Shown piece after piece: positions 12,183-27,200 of a DNA stretch of 64,000 nucleotides. Each line of letters begins with the position of its first letter. The stretch's first letter is position 1. Made by a program: the position numbers and the translations under genes. This DNA is from Ottelia alismoides. Lineage: Eukaryota; Streptophyta; Magnoliopsida; Alismatales; Hydrocharitaceae. The stretch spans positions 1,116,001-1,180,000 of the forward strand of contig JAZKJV010000148.1 in assembly GCA_037367405.1 (NCBI GenBank), read 5' to 3'. Below the pieces are notes generated by a model that did no database searches, had not been told where the DNA came from, and worked only from the letters and a program-made list of their open reading frames with translations.

Positions 12183-12270
12183 ATTTAAGAAGGCTTCTAC
12201 AAAATCCTTTGTCTTAGATTGTGAAATTGTAGCTTATGACCGTGAGAAAAAGAAAATTCTACCTTTCCAG
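12183..12270 (+). CDS. LIG1: LIG1 exon a (motif III)
   Basis: 88 bp. The first base completes a codon from the unseen upstream exon. It then encodes FKKASTKSF and [28 protein letters not shown] is ligase motif III, with the acidic residue that contacts the nucleotide. Acceptor ttgcag, donor cag/gtgggc. Confidence 0.95.
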
Positions 12271-15200
12271 GTGGGCATTTTTTTGAAAGTCAAAGTACGG
12301 CTTTTTATTATATTCTTATAAAAGGGTTCTGCTGTAATTGAATGTGGTTGGTATTTTTGTTGGCTGGACAAATTGGAATGAAATACACTACATCTTTTCC
12401 GAGTATAAATCAAGGAGTTCCGTAATGTTACTGCAGGTTCTTAGCACTCGTGCACGCAAGGATGTGATAGTGAGTGACATAAAGGTTGCAGTCTGTACCT
12501 TTGCTTTTGATTTGCTGTACATAAATGGCCAGCCTCTCTTACAGGAACAGCTGAAAGCTCGCAGAGAGGTTCGTAGTTAAGATTATTGTTTTTTATCCTA
12601 ATTTTTATTTAGTTGCTTCTATTTTCTTGTTCTCTTAAGTTTGCATGATTCATTGTATATTTCTTGCATAATCTTTGTAATTTTATCAAGAAATCTTTGT
12701 ATCACTTTAACATCTGATTAAGATTTCTGTGGCCATTTTTCATATGTTGCAGCATCTTTATAATTCATTTGAAGAGGAGGCAGGAATGTTTCAATTTGCT
12801 ACGGCATTGATTTCAAATGATCTCGAGGAAATCCAGAAGTTTCTTGAAAATTCAATGAATTCCAGGTATCATGACATAAGTGGCCATCTTTTTTGTGATT
12901 ACCTGTATCAGGAGGATGTTTAATATGTAGTTACATACTTGGAAATTGTAGTATGGTAAAGGAGCTCCTCCCATACCAATCTGTTGTAGTTACGTTACTT
13001 GGCATATTTCAGTTTTCGATTATTTAGCTGTTGTTTTGGTTTGGTCAGCTGGCCGTAGATTAACTACCCAATGTTAAGTGGAAAGTCTTGTTTTGGTTTG
13101 GTCTGCTAGCCATAGATTGGATATATGAAATATTATTTCAGAACTTGAACCAGTAACTTCTTGGCCTAAGACAAATACCCAATCTTTACTTGCACCAAGA
13201 CTATCTTTTTCTTGCAGTACGTATTTGAAATTTCATCAGTCTTGATTCTTATTTTTTTCTTTTCTTGTAGTTTTTTTGGGTATGGATAGGGTGGGGCGGG
13301 GATCCTAATAAAGTTTGTTTGTTCATTTTAAATGCAAGGTTAAATCTTATATTATTTCGCAAAAGAAAGCCACACCTCTTAAGGTCAATCCCTTTCACTT
13401 GACACCCTCTGCACACCCTCTACAACGCCCACACGGACATGACTAGCTGGGACCCGACCTTGGAACAAGATCACAAATGCTGCCCTTGCCTTGGCTTAGG
13501 CCGTCCGTGTCCATTCACATCAAAATTATCAACTCATCTTATTTCCGATCTCTTATCACACACCAAAAGTATTAGCTTTCTAAATATGTATTTTTTATCA
13601 GCCTGATTCTTCATCATCCCTTTTACGCCTTTGCCATGACGCTTCACCAAACGCTTGGTTACCACCCACATCTCATTTCTCTGCCTTTGAGACTCTACAA
13701 TTATTTTCTCCTCCTCTGGTGGATTGCAATGCAAATTGCTTTTACATGCTTGTTATTACAAGTTAACTCTATGTCAATCTCACAAACAAGAGATGGAGAA
13801 CCATTCATTCTACGTGGAATAAAGAAAAGCTTCTTATTTGGCCTTCCTTCTTTTAAAATAGAATTATGGTGCATTGGTTTTTTAGGGATTGTTGCCTTTT
13901 TTTCTTCAATTTTCAGATTGTGTGTTTTTGTTTTGAAAATTGGGTTTCGGATTGATGTTACTTCAAATTGTCATGACAATGCGCAGTATTAAATGTATGC
14001 ACAATGATGGCTTCAGAGCCAGGGAATGAAGTTATGCGGTTTCGAGTATGATTGTTGTCAGTGTGAATATGGATAAGAAAGGAACTGGGAAAGGAGGATT
14101 TTGTCTAGTTATGTTTATTTCTATTGCATTCATACTATCAAGGTTGCAGAAAGTAGTAGTCGGTACTCGGTTGGCGGGGTCACTGACTAAGGATTAATCG
14201 GCAGTCAGGCGACTAACAGATTTAGTTGGTCATTAGTCGGTTTTGAATTTTTTAATTAATTTAAATATATAAATTATTTTTATGCATAGATTTGTACATT
14301 TTCTATACTTTCATAATGAAATAAAAGGAGTAATTTGCATATTAGAATAAGTTTGCTTATGTATTAACATAGATTTGTGTATTTTCTATACTTACGTAAT
14401 GAAACAAAAGAAATAATTAACTTGAAATATAACATTAAGCATAATAGAATAAGTTTGCTTTAAAAAGGCAAAAAAAAAAATAATCGACCGATTAGTCAGC
14501 CCGACTAGTCGTGCTGACTGACTAATGGCTGACTAGGCCTAGTCGAGTCGGCTATCCCCCCGACTCGACTAGTCGTCCTAATCGGCCAATTTTTACAAGC
14601 TTGCATACTATGACATGAAATTTGCCTTTATATTATTATATTAACTCGTATTGTTACCTAACATCATTTCAAGTTTGAGTTTGTCAACATGTACGTGATG
14701 ATTTGGCAATGATGTCATTGTAAATAGTAAGTGTTTGGATGGTTGGGAGGATTAGATGATAAATAAGATGTGATATTTGTTTATTGTTATGCTGATTATA
14801 TTGATGATTAATATATGTTTTTGATGTTGGCTTTTTTGTTCGAGTATGGTAGAAGCATTAAGGAAAAAGTAGGCCCAACGCATAAATTCCAATTTTGAAG
14901 TTTAGGAGTAGATATGATGTTATCCGATTTCAAATGGGGTTGAATTTTGGGTAAATGTGTAGAGAATATTATGTAGTCCGTGTGGTATTTTATCTATTTT
15001 TATTTTTCTTGTATTCGTATTATGTAATTTACCCATGGGTCTTCTCTATATAAGAGACTCTAGGGTACTATGGAATAAACATATCACTCATTTCCACCAA
15101 CATGGTATCAGAGCCAAAAACCCTAACCCTAGGATTCTCCACCGCCACCCCTCCCTCTCTCCTCCTAGGCCGCCGCCGTCGCCTCTCTCTTCTCCTAGGC

Positions 15201-18200
15201 CGCCGCTGTCGCCGTCTCTCTCTCTCTCCTGCCGTCAACGCCACCGGACCCCCCTCTCTCCGCCGGGTCCTCCTTCGCTCCCTTATCTCCACCGCCGATC
15301 AACACCCAAGGTAGGGGACCCCTATCGCCGGGTTCCCCTTCTTTCCACACCGACGCCCCTCCTTCCGTCGGCCGTTCTATCTTTATGGATTTGAGTGCGT
15401 AAAGTCTACATATGCACTCAGATCCTATCAAGTCTTTGTAGACACCTGTCTCTTGTCTATAATCCCTAGTTCTTCATCTACGGCGACAAGGTCGGTATGC
15501 CCTCCATATGCGCATTCAAAGGTTTAGCGCCAATAGTCAAGATGGACGGGACAAACTATGAGTTCTGGGCGATGCAGTTCATGAGCCTCATGAAGTCGAG
15601 CGGTAAGAAGCATATTCTTACCGAGGATGAGCCGGTAGAGAAGACTGGGATCTATGCCTCCTGGGAGGCAGATGATTCATATGCCAAGGTTTGGTTGTCA
15701 TGCACGTTATCGATGGAGATAGCCAATGATGTCCTCCATTAGCCCACCGCTAAGGCGATGTGGGATATACTGGCCGCAATATATTCATAGTTGCGGAATG
15801 AGACGAAGATGTTACAGCTCCAGCATGACATTTTTACGATGAAGCAGTATGGGCGGTCGCTTCACTCTTTGTATACATCCTTGAGGGGGATGTTTGAGAA
15901 CCTATATAGCACTATACCTCTCACCGCTACCCCTGAGCAGCAAAAGACCTTCCGGAATGCTACCATGGTGGGGGTACTGCTAGCAGCACTTGACCCTGAA
16001 TATGAGGCAACCCGGTCTCAGATACTTGCCGATGCTACCATTCCTTCGATGGAGGAAGTCTACCAGAGGCTTAGTAGTATCTCTGTTCCTTCCAGCACTT
16101 CTACTCCATCACCTTGGACGATGGCTGTGTCGCGAGGGCGAGGTGGTCGATCTTCCTTTCGTGACCGTGGACCTCGTGGCAGAGGAGGTCGTTTTAGCCA
16201 ACCATGCACTTTCTGTCATCGCACTGGTCACTCCGAGGATACATGCTATATTGCTATTCTAAGCATGATTTTCCTTTATCGACACGTGTAGCTGAACATG
16301 TTCCATCTCCATCGGCATCCACTTCAGATCATCGGTTTGAGGAGCTTGTGGTGCGATTACGTGATATTATGCCTCTGTCATATCTACAGAGATTCCAGGA
16401 GGATCTTCAGATATTGCTGCTTCAGCATATGCCAGTACTTCTGCCGCTGCTGGTACCTCAGGTAGTGCTTCTGCTTTTACAACCTATCATGATCTCTCAC
16501 ATTGGATTATGGACTCAGGTGCAACCCATCATCTCTGTCGTGACAGAGAGACTTGAGTCATACAAAGACATTCCACTTGGACACTCGGTGCTCATAGCTG
16601 ACGGGACTCATTCCCCCATCATCGGACAGGGGGAGGTTACATTGTCACCATCCTTGCGCTTGCAAAATGTTCTACATGCTCCTGAGTTTTCCATGAATCT
16701 ACTATCTATTAGTCAGCTTACGAAGGATTTGCACTGTCGCGCTATATTTGACCCGTCTTCTCTTATTTTTCAGGACATACTAACGGGCAGGGTGATTGGC
16801 TGTGGCTCTGAGCAAAATGGTCTCTATCGTCTGGTCCGGAATTCATATGCTGGCGTCTCTTCCTATTCCACAGGAGCAGTCTCTCCGTATACCTGGCATC
16901 TACCTTTTGGTCACCTATCGCTTCAAAAGCTGCGTCATCTCTTATCTCATATTCCTCTAAGTTCATCGTTTCGATGTGAAGCTTGTCAGTTGGGAAAGCA
17001 TCATCGAGCTAGCTTTCCTCGTCGTCAGTGTCGGAGAAGTAGCTCCCCTTTTGAATTATTTCATGTTGATATCTGGGGTCTGAGTCGTGTTCCTGATCAT
17101 CAGGGGCACATGTTTTATCTTGTAGTTGTTAATGACTTCTCTCGTGTATCGTGGGTGCTTTCTTTTAAAGAATAAATCTGAAGTAGGGGATGCTATTAGA
17201 AATCTTATCATTGAAGTGCAGAATGTTTTTCCTCTTCTGTCAAATATGGTCGTACAGATAATGCGTTGGAATTCTACACTCGATCTCTTTCGCAGTTCTT
17301 TTTGTCCAGAGGTATTATTCATCAAACAACTTGTCCTTATACATCTCAACAGAATGGTGTGGCAGAGAGAAAACATCGTCATCTCCTTGACATTGCTCGA
17401 ACCCTGCTTATCCAGAGTTCTGCGCCTATCACCTTTTGGGGAGATGCTATTCTTACAGCATGCTATCTGGTCAATCGTATGCCGTCCTCTATACTTGGTG
17501 AGAAGATTCCTCTTTCTGTTATTTTCCTCGAGAAGGAATTATTCTCTCTTACCCCTCGTGTCTTTGGTCCTGTTGCTTTTGTGCACCGTTGTCTCATGGA
17601 CTTGATAAACTCTCTCCTAGAGCTGTCAAGTGTGTTTGTGGGTTACTCTCGGACTCAGAAGGGTTACCGCTGTTACGACCTTGTGAACAGGAAATATTTT
17701 GTCAGTGCTGATGTTACATTCTTTGAGTCTGTTATGTACTTCTCTCCCACAGGTGGGGTTGGCCTCTTCCACATCTAATGATGAAGTCTATGTTCCTCCT
17801 CCTCCTAGTCTGAGTCCATCTTTGTCCATCCCTGTTCCGGTTGTCACGCCGTCATCACCAACGTCACCACCACCACCACCACAACCACCTATCCTGCCAT
17901 TCCCTAAATTCTATACACGTCGGTCAGGTCTTGCTCAGGCGACACGCCAATCATCCATCACGCCTCATGTATATTCAGATGCTATTATTAACTATGGGTC
18001 AGATAGTGTGCATGTGCAGGATTCTTCTTTGCAGGAGGAGTGTGCACCTTCGAGTACATTGGATGATGATCTTGATGTCCCTATTGCTATTCGGAAGCAG
18101 AAACGTACTTGCACATCTTATCCTCTTGCTTCCCAGGTTTCCTTTCATCGTCTCATAGGAGACTTCCAGAGTTTTGCTGCGGCTCTGTCTTCCGTGGAGA

Positions 18201-21200
18201 TACCACGGAATTATCAGGATGCTATGAAAATTGACTGCTGGCGGTTGGCTATAGAAGAAGAAATGGCTGCTTTACAGTCTCAAGCTACATGGAGCTTGGT
18301 TACCGCTCCACCATGAGCATCTATTGTCAGCTGCAAATGGGTTTTCACAGTGAAATACCACACCGATGGGAGTCTTGATCGGTACAAGGCACAGCTAGTG
18401 GCGCGAGGCTTTACTCAAACTTATGCTGTGGACTATTTGGATACATTCTCTCCAGTGGCTCGTCACTCTACTCTTCACATCCTTCTATCTGTTGCTGTGG
18501 TACGTGACTGGTCCATATTTTAGCTTGATGTCAAGAATGCCTTCTTGTATGGAGATTTGCAGGAAGAAGTCTACATGCAGCAGCCACCAGGGTTTACTGC
18601 TGAGGGGGAGAATCATATGGTGTGTAGACTTCACAAGGCGAATATATGGCCTTAAACAGAGCCCACAGGCGTGGTTCCAGAAGCTTTCCCACCTGATTGA
18701 ACGACATGGCAGTGTTCAGGAAATCGGCCGAGTATACCGCATACTCGGCCGCATACTCGTAGTCGGAAGCCTTGGCGCTCCGAGTATGACCAGATCGGCC
18801 TCTAGGCGGGTCTGACCGCATACTCGGCCGAGTATGCGGTATATGCGGCCGAGTATGCGGCCGATTTTCAAATAAACATTTTTTGAAACTCTAACATAAA
18901 CTTAAATACCCGACCTAACGCTCTTTCAATTGATGTTTTTGCTCATTTGACTCTATATTACTTTTTATCCCAATAGTTTCTTTCCTTGTACCTTCAATTC
19001 TTTATTATTATATTCAAGAGATATAATATTTAGATGATATTAACATGATATTAAAAATATATTTATATTTTTAATAATTAAAAATAGCAAACCGCATAAA
19101 TCCGCATACTCGCCGCATACTCTCCCGCATACCGCATACTCTCTATGCAGTGACCCCTCCGACTGAATACCGCATACCGCCTTCCTGAACATTGCGACAT
19201 GGCTTCAAAAGATCAAATGCGGATCACTCACTGTTCATTCAGAAGACTTCTAGAGGTATGGTTGTCATCATGGTATATGTTGATGATATCCTGGTTACAG
19301 GAGATGATGCTCAAGGGGTAGAGATGGCAAAAACATTTTTGGGCCGTCAGTTTGTCTTGAAGGATCTTGGTACCCTAAGGGCCTGTTTGGTTGCTGGGTT
19401 GGACTAGGTTGGGTTGGGGTACACCGGTGGAATCCTCATTCCAACCCTCTCAATCCTCCTCACAGTTTACTATTCACAGGGGTACAATATACTATTTACA
19501 GGGGTACCCCAACCCAACCCAACCCACTCCAACCCAGCAACCAAACATGGCCTAAGATATTTTCTGGGGCTGGAGTTTGCCAGGAATGCACAGGGTCTGG
19601 TAATGACCCAAAGAAAGTACATTACAGATTTACTAGTTGAAACAAGTATGGTTGGATGTAGGCCATCGAGCACTCCTATGGATCTAAGTATGAAATTATA
19701 TGACAACGATACTGTAGAGGTGGATAGTAGAAGATATAGAGAAATGGTGGGTAAGCTTCTTTACATCACTATAACTCGACCCGATATTGCTTTTGCAGTA
19801 AGTCGAGTGAGTCAATTTATGGAGCAACCAAGATAGGTACATATGGATTCTATATACATGATACTAAGGTATCTAAAGTCTTCTCCAGGCTCAGGATTGC
19901 TGTTTAGAAAGAACACAGATTTGTCTATTTCAGCTTGTGCAGATGCAGACTACGCAGGATGTCTTAAAGATTGTAAGTCCACTTCGGGCTTTGTAGTTTT
20001 TATTGGTAGTTCTCTGGTCTCTTGTAAGAGTAAGAAACAAACTGTTGTGGCTAGATCCAGTGCTGAGTCTGAATATATGGCCATGGCACAAGCAAGCACG
20101 GAAATGATGTGGGTTCGAGCTGTACTAGAAGACTTGCATATTAATGTACCTATACCAATGCAACTACATTGTGACAATCAAGCAGCTTTGTTCATTGCCA
20201 ATAATCCAGCGTTTCATGAAAGAACAAAGCATATTGAGGTAGACTGGCACTACACTAGAGATATGATCCAAAAGGGCTTGATCTCTACTTCACATGTTAG
20301 TTCCGATGATCAAACTGCTGACATCTTCACCAAGCCATTGCTCAGAGGACCTTTTCAGAGATGTTCTTCCAAGCTGAGCATGATTGATATCTATGCTCCA
20401 TCTTGAGAGGGAGTGTAGAGAATATTATGTAGTCCGTGTAGTTTTTTATCTATTTTTATTTTTCCTGTATCCGTATTATGTAATTTACCCATGGGTCTTC
20501 TCTATATAAGAGATCCTAGGGTTCTATGGAATAAACAGATCGCTCATTTCCACCAACAAAATGGTTTACTCGAAGGTAAATTGGCTACCAAATATGGACA
20601 ATGCTTACGAAAAGCTAACCCCTTTCCCTAGTACCCCCATTATGCGAGACCGAGTACTCGTATTTTCCACATATGGTTTGGTAAACCTGAATACCACATC
20701 ATTTCTCATGAGCCATATTGTCCATATCTCACCAAGTGGTTTAGCCTTGTCACGTTTGCGGATAAAGACGTCTTTGTTTCCCTTTTCTTTGGTCCTTTCC
20801 TAAGGTCTGTCAGGGGTCTATATTCAACATAAGATCAAGTATAGATATGTTGAGCCGATTGCAAATCTCCCTTGCAATAGGATACTGAAAGAAGAAATAC
20901 TCAACATCCTCATCATCTGCCTTAAATAATAGACAAGTAACATAAGCCACGGACGCCCATGACCCCACCTTCTATTACCTTGCTACTACCTATTCCCTTC
21001 TCATCATTCTATTGTAGAATATTGACCTTAATGTGAATCTTTGCCTTATTCATTTGCAGTCTTGAAGGATGAACTGATTCATACCTCCTCCCCTCTTTCC
21101 TGCCTGCTCGAAGACTTTGGGGTAAAGCATTACGACTACGAAATTCTTATCAACACGTTTCTGTACTCTTTAGCCCCTCCTTAGGCTCAAACTTGTCCAT

Positions 21201-24200
21201 AAAGGGCATCATATTTCAGAAGTCAATACATCACTCACTGTCAATGTTTGAGCCATACCCCTTTGATTTCATACCTCCTATTCCTAGACATTCATCCCCA
21301 CGAAAACTTGCATTTTTGCATCGCCTCAACAAAACAATCGATGTTGCCTCTAGCATGCTCTATCAACTATCCTGATTTTCTTCTTTTCAACGGGATTGAT
21401 GCATGCGGGGGTGCGACAGAGGCTGGAGGGGATGATGAAGCATTTCTTTTGGTCGGACGGCGGCATGATGGTGGAGGAATGCACCTTGTGGGATGGGACA
21501 TAATAACGATGATGGGGGGGGGGGGCTTGGTGTCTATAGTTTGGAGCTCATGAATAAGACGTTGCTGGCGAAATGGGCCCTCAGGTTTTAGGGGTAGTCT
21601 ATTGACTTGGTTTGTAGGATGACGCGGAGCATCTATGGGGTCCATAGTTTACGGAGAGCAGAGGCATGCATGCTGTTGTCATCGCTTTTGAGGGGGATCT
21701 CTAGTGTCATGTCGGAGCTGGGTGTTATCGTAAGACTGGTGCTGGCTGATGAGCACAGTTGTGGCTTCTGGAAAGATGATTGGTTGGGGCTGGATCCTCT
21801 CAGTGAGATATACCCGTGCACCTTCGCCATCATGGGTGACAGGAATTCTATGGTGCATCAGGTTTGGTCGGAGGGCTCTTGGTGCCCAACCTTCGCTTTT
21901 GCTTTTTCGGACTAGAGGTGCAATGAGATCGTGCCCCTTTTGAAGGATCTGGCGGATGTTGATGGCCTCGGCGATGGCATGGATCATTTGGTTGGAACGA
22001 GGGGAGTTTTTCGAAGAAGATGGCATATCTGTCATTCGCCAGGACACGTAGGGCTGTTCAGGAGGAGTTCTCTTTGGACTACAGAATTATTTGGGTTATC
22101 AGGGTTCCTATAGGGATTAAGGTTTTCATGTGGTTGGCGAGGCACTGGCAACTGCTTTCTCCAATGTTGCAAAAAGCGATATGCGGTATTCAGTCAGTAG
22201 GGTTACTGATTACTGATTAACATTATGTGGGATTTTAAACGTAAATTAAACGGGTTATGCGGTTTTGCATTTATAATTAATAAAAAATATTACATATATA
22301 TAATTAATAAAAATAATATTAATAAATAAGAAAAATATAATCACAGATTCATAATATAGATCAAATATTGTCAAATTTAAGTAATGTTTCATCCAAATGT
22401 CCAAATAGATAACATAAACATCTAGAATTCATAGCCAAATGTCAAAATAGGTAACATAAACAGTTACAATTTATAGCATGAATCCAAAAATTCATGGATA
22501 ATGATGATTCTTTGAATAAAGTAGATACATGTTCTTAAGAGGCCGTTTAAGACCGTTTAAGAGATCGCTTAAGACCATTTAAACGATCGTTTCAGGTCGC
22601 TTATGCGGCCCGCCTGTTTATTACCGCTTTTGATTAAACGATGCGGTCGAGCACCACACACGTTTAAACGACCCCTGAAAGGCTCACAACGCAAGGTTGC
22701 TGGGTACTAGGGAGATCCTATGTGATAGATGCGATCTTGAGCAGGGGGATTTCGAACATTTTTTGGCTGCTGGACCTCGACTATGATATGGGAGAGAGCA
22801 ACTGTTCCTTGGCTTCACTTCGTGGACAGTGCGACGTACTGGTGGTCAGTTATAGCGGTTCTCAGGAGGACGCAACTGGTCCTTTTGCCCTACTTTGGGT
22901 CATTTGGTGTGTTAGAATTGAGAAAATCTTCCGAGGGCATCCTTTTCTCTGTGGGAGGGTTAGTTTAATAGAATTATCGTGGGTTCCAATCTTGGGGCTA
23001 CACCCTCTCCTAAAATAAGATGCCACTATGGTGCTCTTGCACGATGGTCTTTCATCATCGAACCCGACTAAATTATACCCTTTGCTTAGCCTTAGTGGCC
23101 AACTTCACCCCAACCATAGCCCCTATCCCCCCCATGCCCCCATGTTGCCCTTTTCAGCCACCTTTGCCTTTGCAATGGGTTTATGAAGTCCTAGAGGTCT
23201 TGCTTCACCTACATAGCATATCTTAGGTGTTTGATTTTTTTTATTCATGTGTTTTTGTATCTCTATTATTGGAGAAGGTGTTCGGAGGTTTGAATCCCAT
23301 GTGATATCGCATGCAACTGATACATGTTGCATAAGAAATCCCTTCTGTGGTCAGATCATTAAATGTCACAAGCTCAACTGCACCATATGATCGTGGATCT
23401 TCGTGATGTCAGTTTTAGGAGAAAGGAAGCTTCATCTTCTTCGAGAGTCAGAGTTGGAGTTGAGGACATGCATATATCTTACAATGGATGAAGACATCAT
23501 CATAAGTTGTGCATGTGCAAGGTTATTCTTTGGATTACATATGAGGTAATCCGTGATAACACAATATATGAGATTTGGAACCATATAAAAGATTTATATT
23601 CTCAGGAAAAGAATGTGAGTTATGCATCCCATAAAAGGTTGAAATTACAAGGCTAGAATGGGATATTCCGAGGAGTATATGGAGGTATATGTGGTTTATG
23701 ACATTTTAATTAAAAATTAGATGAATATAATGATAAATGCGACTATTGAAATAATCGATGATTTAATAAAATCTAAAATAAAAAGTTCAAATAAAAAGAT
23801 ATAATATATAAGACATAAGCATGACTCTATAGATTGATTATTTTTAGTATATATATTGAATTCAATGCATATATTTGGATTTAACGTGGAACACATATTG
23901 TACAGGAAAACATTCAACATCCTGTAAAGAACACTAACTAAAGATAAATTGTAGACATAAATATCATAGAAAAAATATACACCTGTATGGATCTCATAGG
24001 AACAAAACACAAAATATAAGGGGAAAAATGTATTTGTATATAGAGTTTATTAGAATCAGAAAATTTTGAAATGTCAAACTGTTAGTCATTTGTTGCCTGT
24101 TGTGCTCAGAGATTTAGAATACGTATCATTAGACAAAAAATTCAAAAATTATGGACGAGTTGGCTAGTCACATTCAAGATGATATACATTGGTGTACTGT

Positions 24201-27200
24201 ATGTTATCGGTAAATGATATGTCTTGATTGACGAGACAAGAGATGGAGTAAATGAGAAGCTGAAGGTTTGGAGATATGGCTTATAGACTAAAGGATTTCG
24301 TATAAATAGGGCTAAGACTGACTATATAGAATGCACATTTGATGGAAACAACTTAATGGACTCATGGTGAAGATTGGAGACAATAGCATTCAGAAGAAAG
24401 ATTCTTTCATATACTTGGGATCTATTTTTAACAAGATAGAGAAATTGATGGGGATGCTACATAAATACATGTTGACTAATGTGGAGAGGAGTGTTTACTG
24501 TTCTTTGTATGATAAGTACAAATCAGTCGTGAGACCTTCTATGCTTTATAGATCAAAATGTTGGCCTATGAACCATAGACATGTGACAGAATGACAATAA
24601 TAGAAATGAAAATGCTAAGGCATAGCCTCAAATTTGGCCGAAATTCGATCGAATTTTGATTTCAGCAGGTCATCGAAATTCGATTGAAATGGTCAAAATT
24701 TCAACAAGTTGGGGGACCATAGTACAAATCCTGACTGATGGTCACCAAAATGGTGACTGAATCAACATTTAGGGCATTGCAGCTAAGGTGGATGTGTGGT
24801 CATACACGAAAAAATCGGATTCATAATGATGCAATCAAAATGAAAGTTGGTGTAGCTTCAATAGAGGATAAGATAAGAGAAAATTGCTTAAGATGGTTTG
24901 GCCATTTGCAAAGGAAGTCGGTTGATGAACCAATTAGAAGATGCAAGATTTGGGATGTTGAGTCGGTAAAGAGGGAGAGAGAGGAATTCCCGAGAAGTGT
25001 TGGAATGAGACGATACGAAGGGATTTAGTTATTTGGATTTATATAAATCTATCTTCGTATTTAATGCAAGGAGCATGAATGAATCATATGAATAGTGCTT
25101 AACATTTGAGTTTGACATCTCCCTTCTCCTTTTAACTCCTCTTCTTTCTAAACCATCCACTGTTGTCCTTTTCCCCTTTCTTCTTCCAACTCACACTGCT
25201 TGATATGCTCCTTATCTTCTTTTTTTCCTTCTCCAAACACACACCCACAACCAAAAAATAATAATTGAATCACATTAGGTAACCTTTTGAATTTTAATAT
25301 TCATCCTCCCATTTGGATTCTTTATCTTAAATTCTCCACTCTAATCTGTGTTGCACATGTTGGTCACTAAATAAAGAATAAACGAAAAGAATAAATGGTA
25401 CTCAAATGACAAAAACAACAAAGCCTTTTCCCACATTAAGTATGGTCGGTTACATGGATTCTTTGCCTCCTTTCAGATCTATCTTGGATTGTTCTTGAGC
25501 TTAGATCTAAAAACTAAGATCCCTTCACATAGTCTCATTGCAACACTTCTTGGGCCTTCCTCACCCTCTCTTAGTTGGCTTAACATCTCAAAATTCACAT
25601 CTCCTCACCTGTGTATCTGTTGATCTCTTTGCAAATGGCTAAACAACTTTGAACGATTTTCTCGCATCTTATACTCGATCAGAGCTACACTAACTTTCCT
25701 TCTTATTGCATCATTCTGAATCCGATCTTTTTTTTATTTCAATTCCGAATCCGATCTTTATGTGTGTCCACACATCCACTTTAGCATTTTCATTTCTGCT
25801 ACTACCATTCTTTGCACTTGTCTATGGTTCATTGGCCAACATTTAGATCCATAGAGCATATCATGTCTCACGGCTGCTTTGTAAAACTTTCCTTTGATTT
25901 TCAAAGAAAATTTCTTATCACAAAGAACAATAGAGGCTCCTCTCCACTCTTGCTGACATCTCCATCAATTCCCCAATCATGTTTTAAAATAGATCCAAAG
26001 CCTAAAAAAATCTTTTTTGATTGTTATCGCCACTGATCTTTACCTCGATTCCTTCACCATTACTTCCATCAATCATGGACTCCATATATTCAGACTTAGC
26101 CCTACTTATACGAAATTCTTTATTCTCCAGTGCATGTCTCTAGACATCAAGCTTCTCATTTACACCATCTTTGATCTCATCAATCAACACAAACGAATAA
26201 CATACACGGATACACCAAGTTATATCATCCCGAATTTGACTTGTCATCTCGTTCATAATCAAAGTAAAAAGGAACGGAGTCAAAGCTGAAGCTTGATGCC
26301 GACCAATGACGATGTCAAAATAGTCAGTCTTCCCATGCTGTATCCTTAGACAAGATGAAGCCCTATCATACATATCTTTTGTAACATCCGGATCCTAACA
26401 AACCCGGCCCGATTAAGGTCTGTTTAACCCAATAAAGTTGCCGGTCGGTATTGGATGACTTATATCGATTAATTGGTCGTGAATCAAAAGTCGTTCGGGC
26501 AAAATCGACTAAAAATCGGTCACTTTGTAATGCGCGCCGCGAAAAGCCGCGACGTAAATTCAGAAACTGCAAAACAAACCGAGACCATCATAATTTCTGA
26601 TTCGATGAAAGAAGACCAACGGAATCGACCGTTCGTCAATCGGAGGCCGTTTGATATTTTAAAATCACGAAATTTAATCTTAAACAAAAATCGTATCCAA
26701 AAATTTCGGGGGTTCAAAACCCAACCGAAAGTATATCAATATTATACTCATATTGACCGTAAATTTGAGACGATCAATTCAAGATATTGCGCGTCAAAAT
26801 CCGAGACCCGAGTTACGCGTACGGTTCATTTTAAGTTTGTAAAATAAATAAGAGAAAATATATAATATATATATATATATATATTATTTCTGCTATAAAG
26901 TCTGCACGTAAAAAAAATTAATTTAAATTAAAACTTTCCGGTTAATAGCAGACTGCCGTTTTAAAATATATATATATATATATAATAAATAATTTTACTG
27001 TAGCAGCATTAGCATACTGCTCGGTGGGTTTCCAGGAGCTTCCATTTGGCTTATTCTATGTATACACTTGTCAATTCTCAAGGCTACACTCTCCCTTAAC
27101 GTTATCAACCTAAACCTCTTTAAATACCACCAACACCCTCTTCTATCGTCCATATTCTCCCCAACGAAGAGTTGCCGTTCCTCTGGTTCCAGTTATGCAC

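Larger units (their letters stand above)
15497..20406 (+). pseudogene. Copia 1 gag-pol polyprotein, decayed
   Basis: Order gag, protease, integrase, RT, RNase H, typical of copia. Gag starts at the ATG at 15497, has [13 protein letters not shown], and ends with a CCHC knuckle ([14 protein letters not shown], about 16205). Protease [12 protein letters not shown] is near 16504. The integrase zinc region ([19 protein letters not shown]) is at about 16908-17010, and the core has [15 protein letters not shown] and [14 protein letters not shown] has CKWVFTVK and YVDDILVTG (about 19278). RNase H has ADADYAG, SSAESEY and HCDNQAAL. In-frame stops (for example 15740, 15788, 18314) and frameshifts near 16260 and 17174, plus two nested MITEs, make it non-functional. 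RNase H (19843-20406) is the longest clean part. Confidence 0.93.
14958..20558 (+). mobile_element. Copia 1, full-length Ty1/copia with short LTRs
   Basis: Complete structure of 5.6 kb: LTRs 14958-15102 and 20414-20558, a PBS just after the 5' LTR, a polypurine tract before the 3' LTR, and the perfect 5-bp target duplication aaatg (14953-14957, 20559-20563). The 145-bp LTRs and tRNA-Met-type PBS fit Ale/Retrofit-like copia, though the lineage is inferred. The LTRs differ at about nine positions by eye (about 6%), so insertion is not recent. It sits in the LIG1 intron and carries two later insertions (18710-19194 and 19379-19552). Confidence 0.95.

Noticed and set aside
15068..15431. Arginine/proline-rich frames after the copia 1 PBS
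   Set aside because: They are compositional artefacts of the GC-rich leader; gag starts later at 15497.
21513..21535. The 10-G run as a regulatory G-quadruplex
   Set aside because: It lies in a dead L1 fragment and is more simply a homopolymer expansion.
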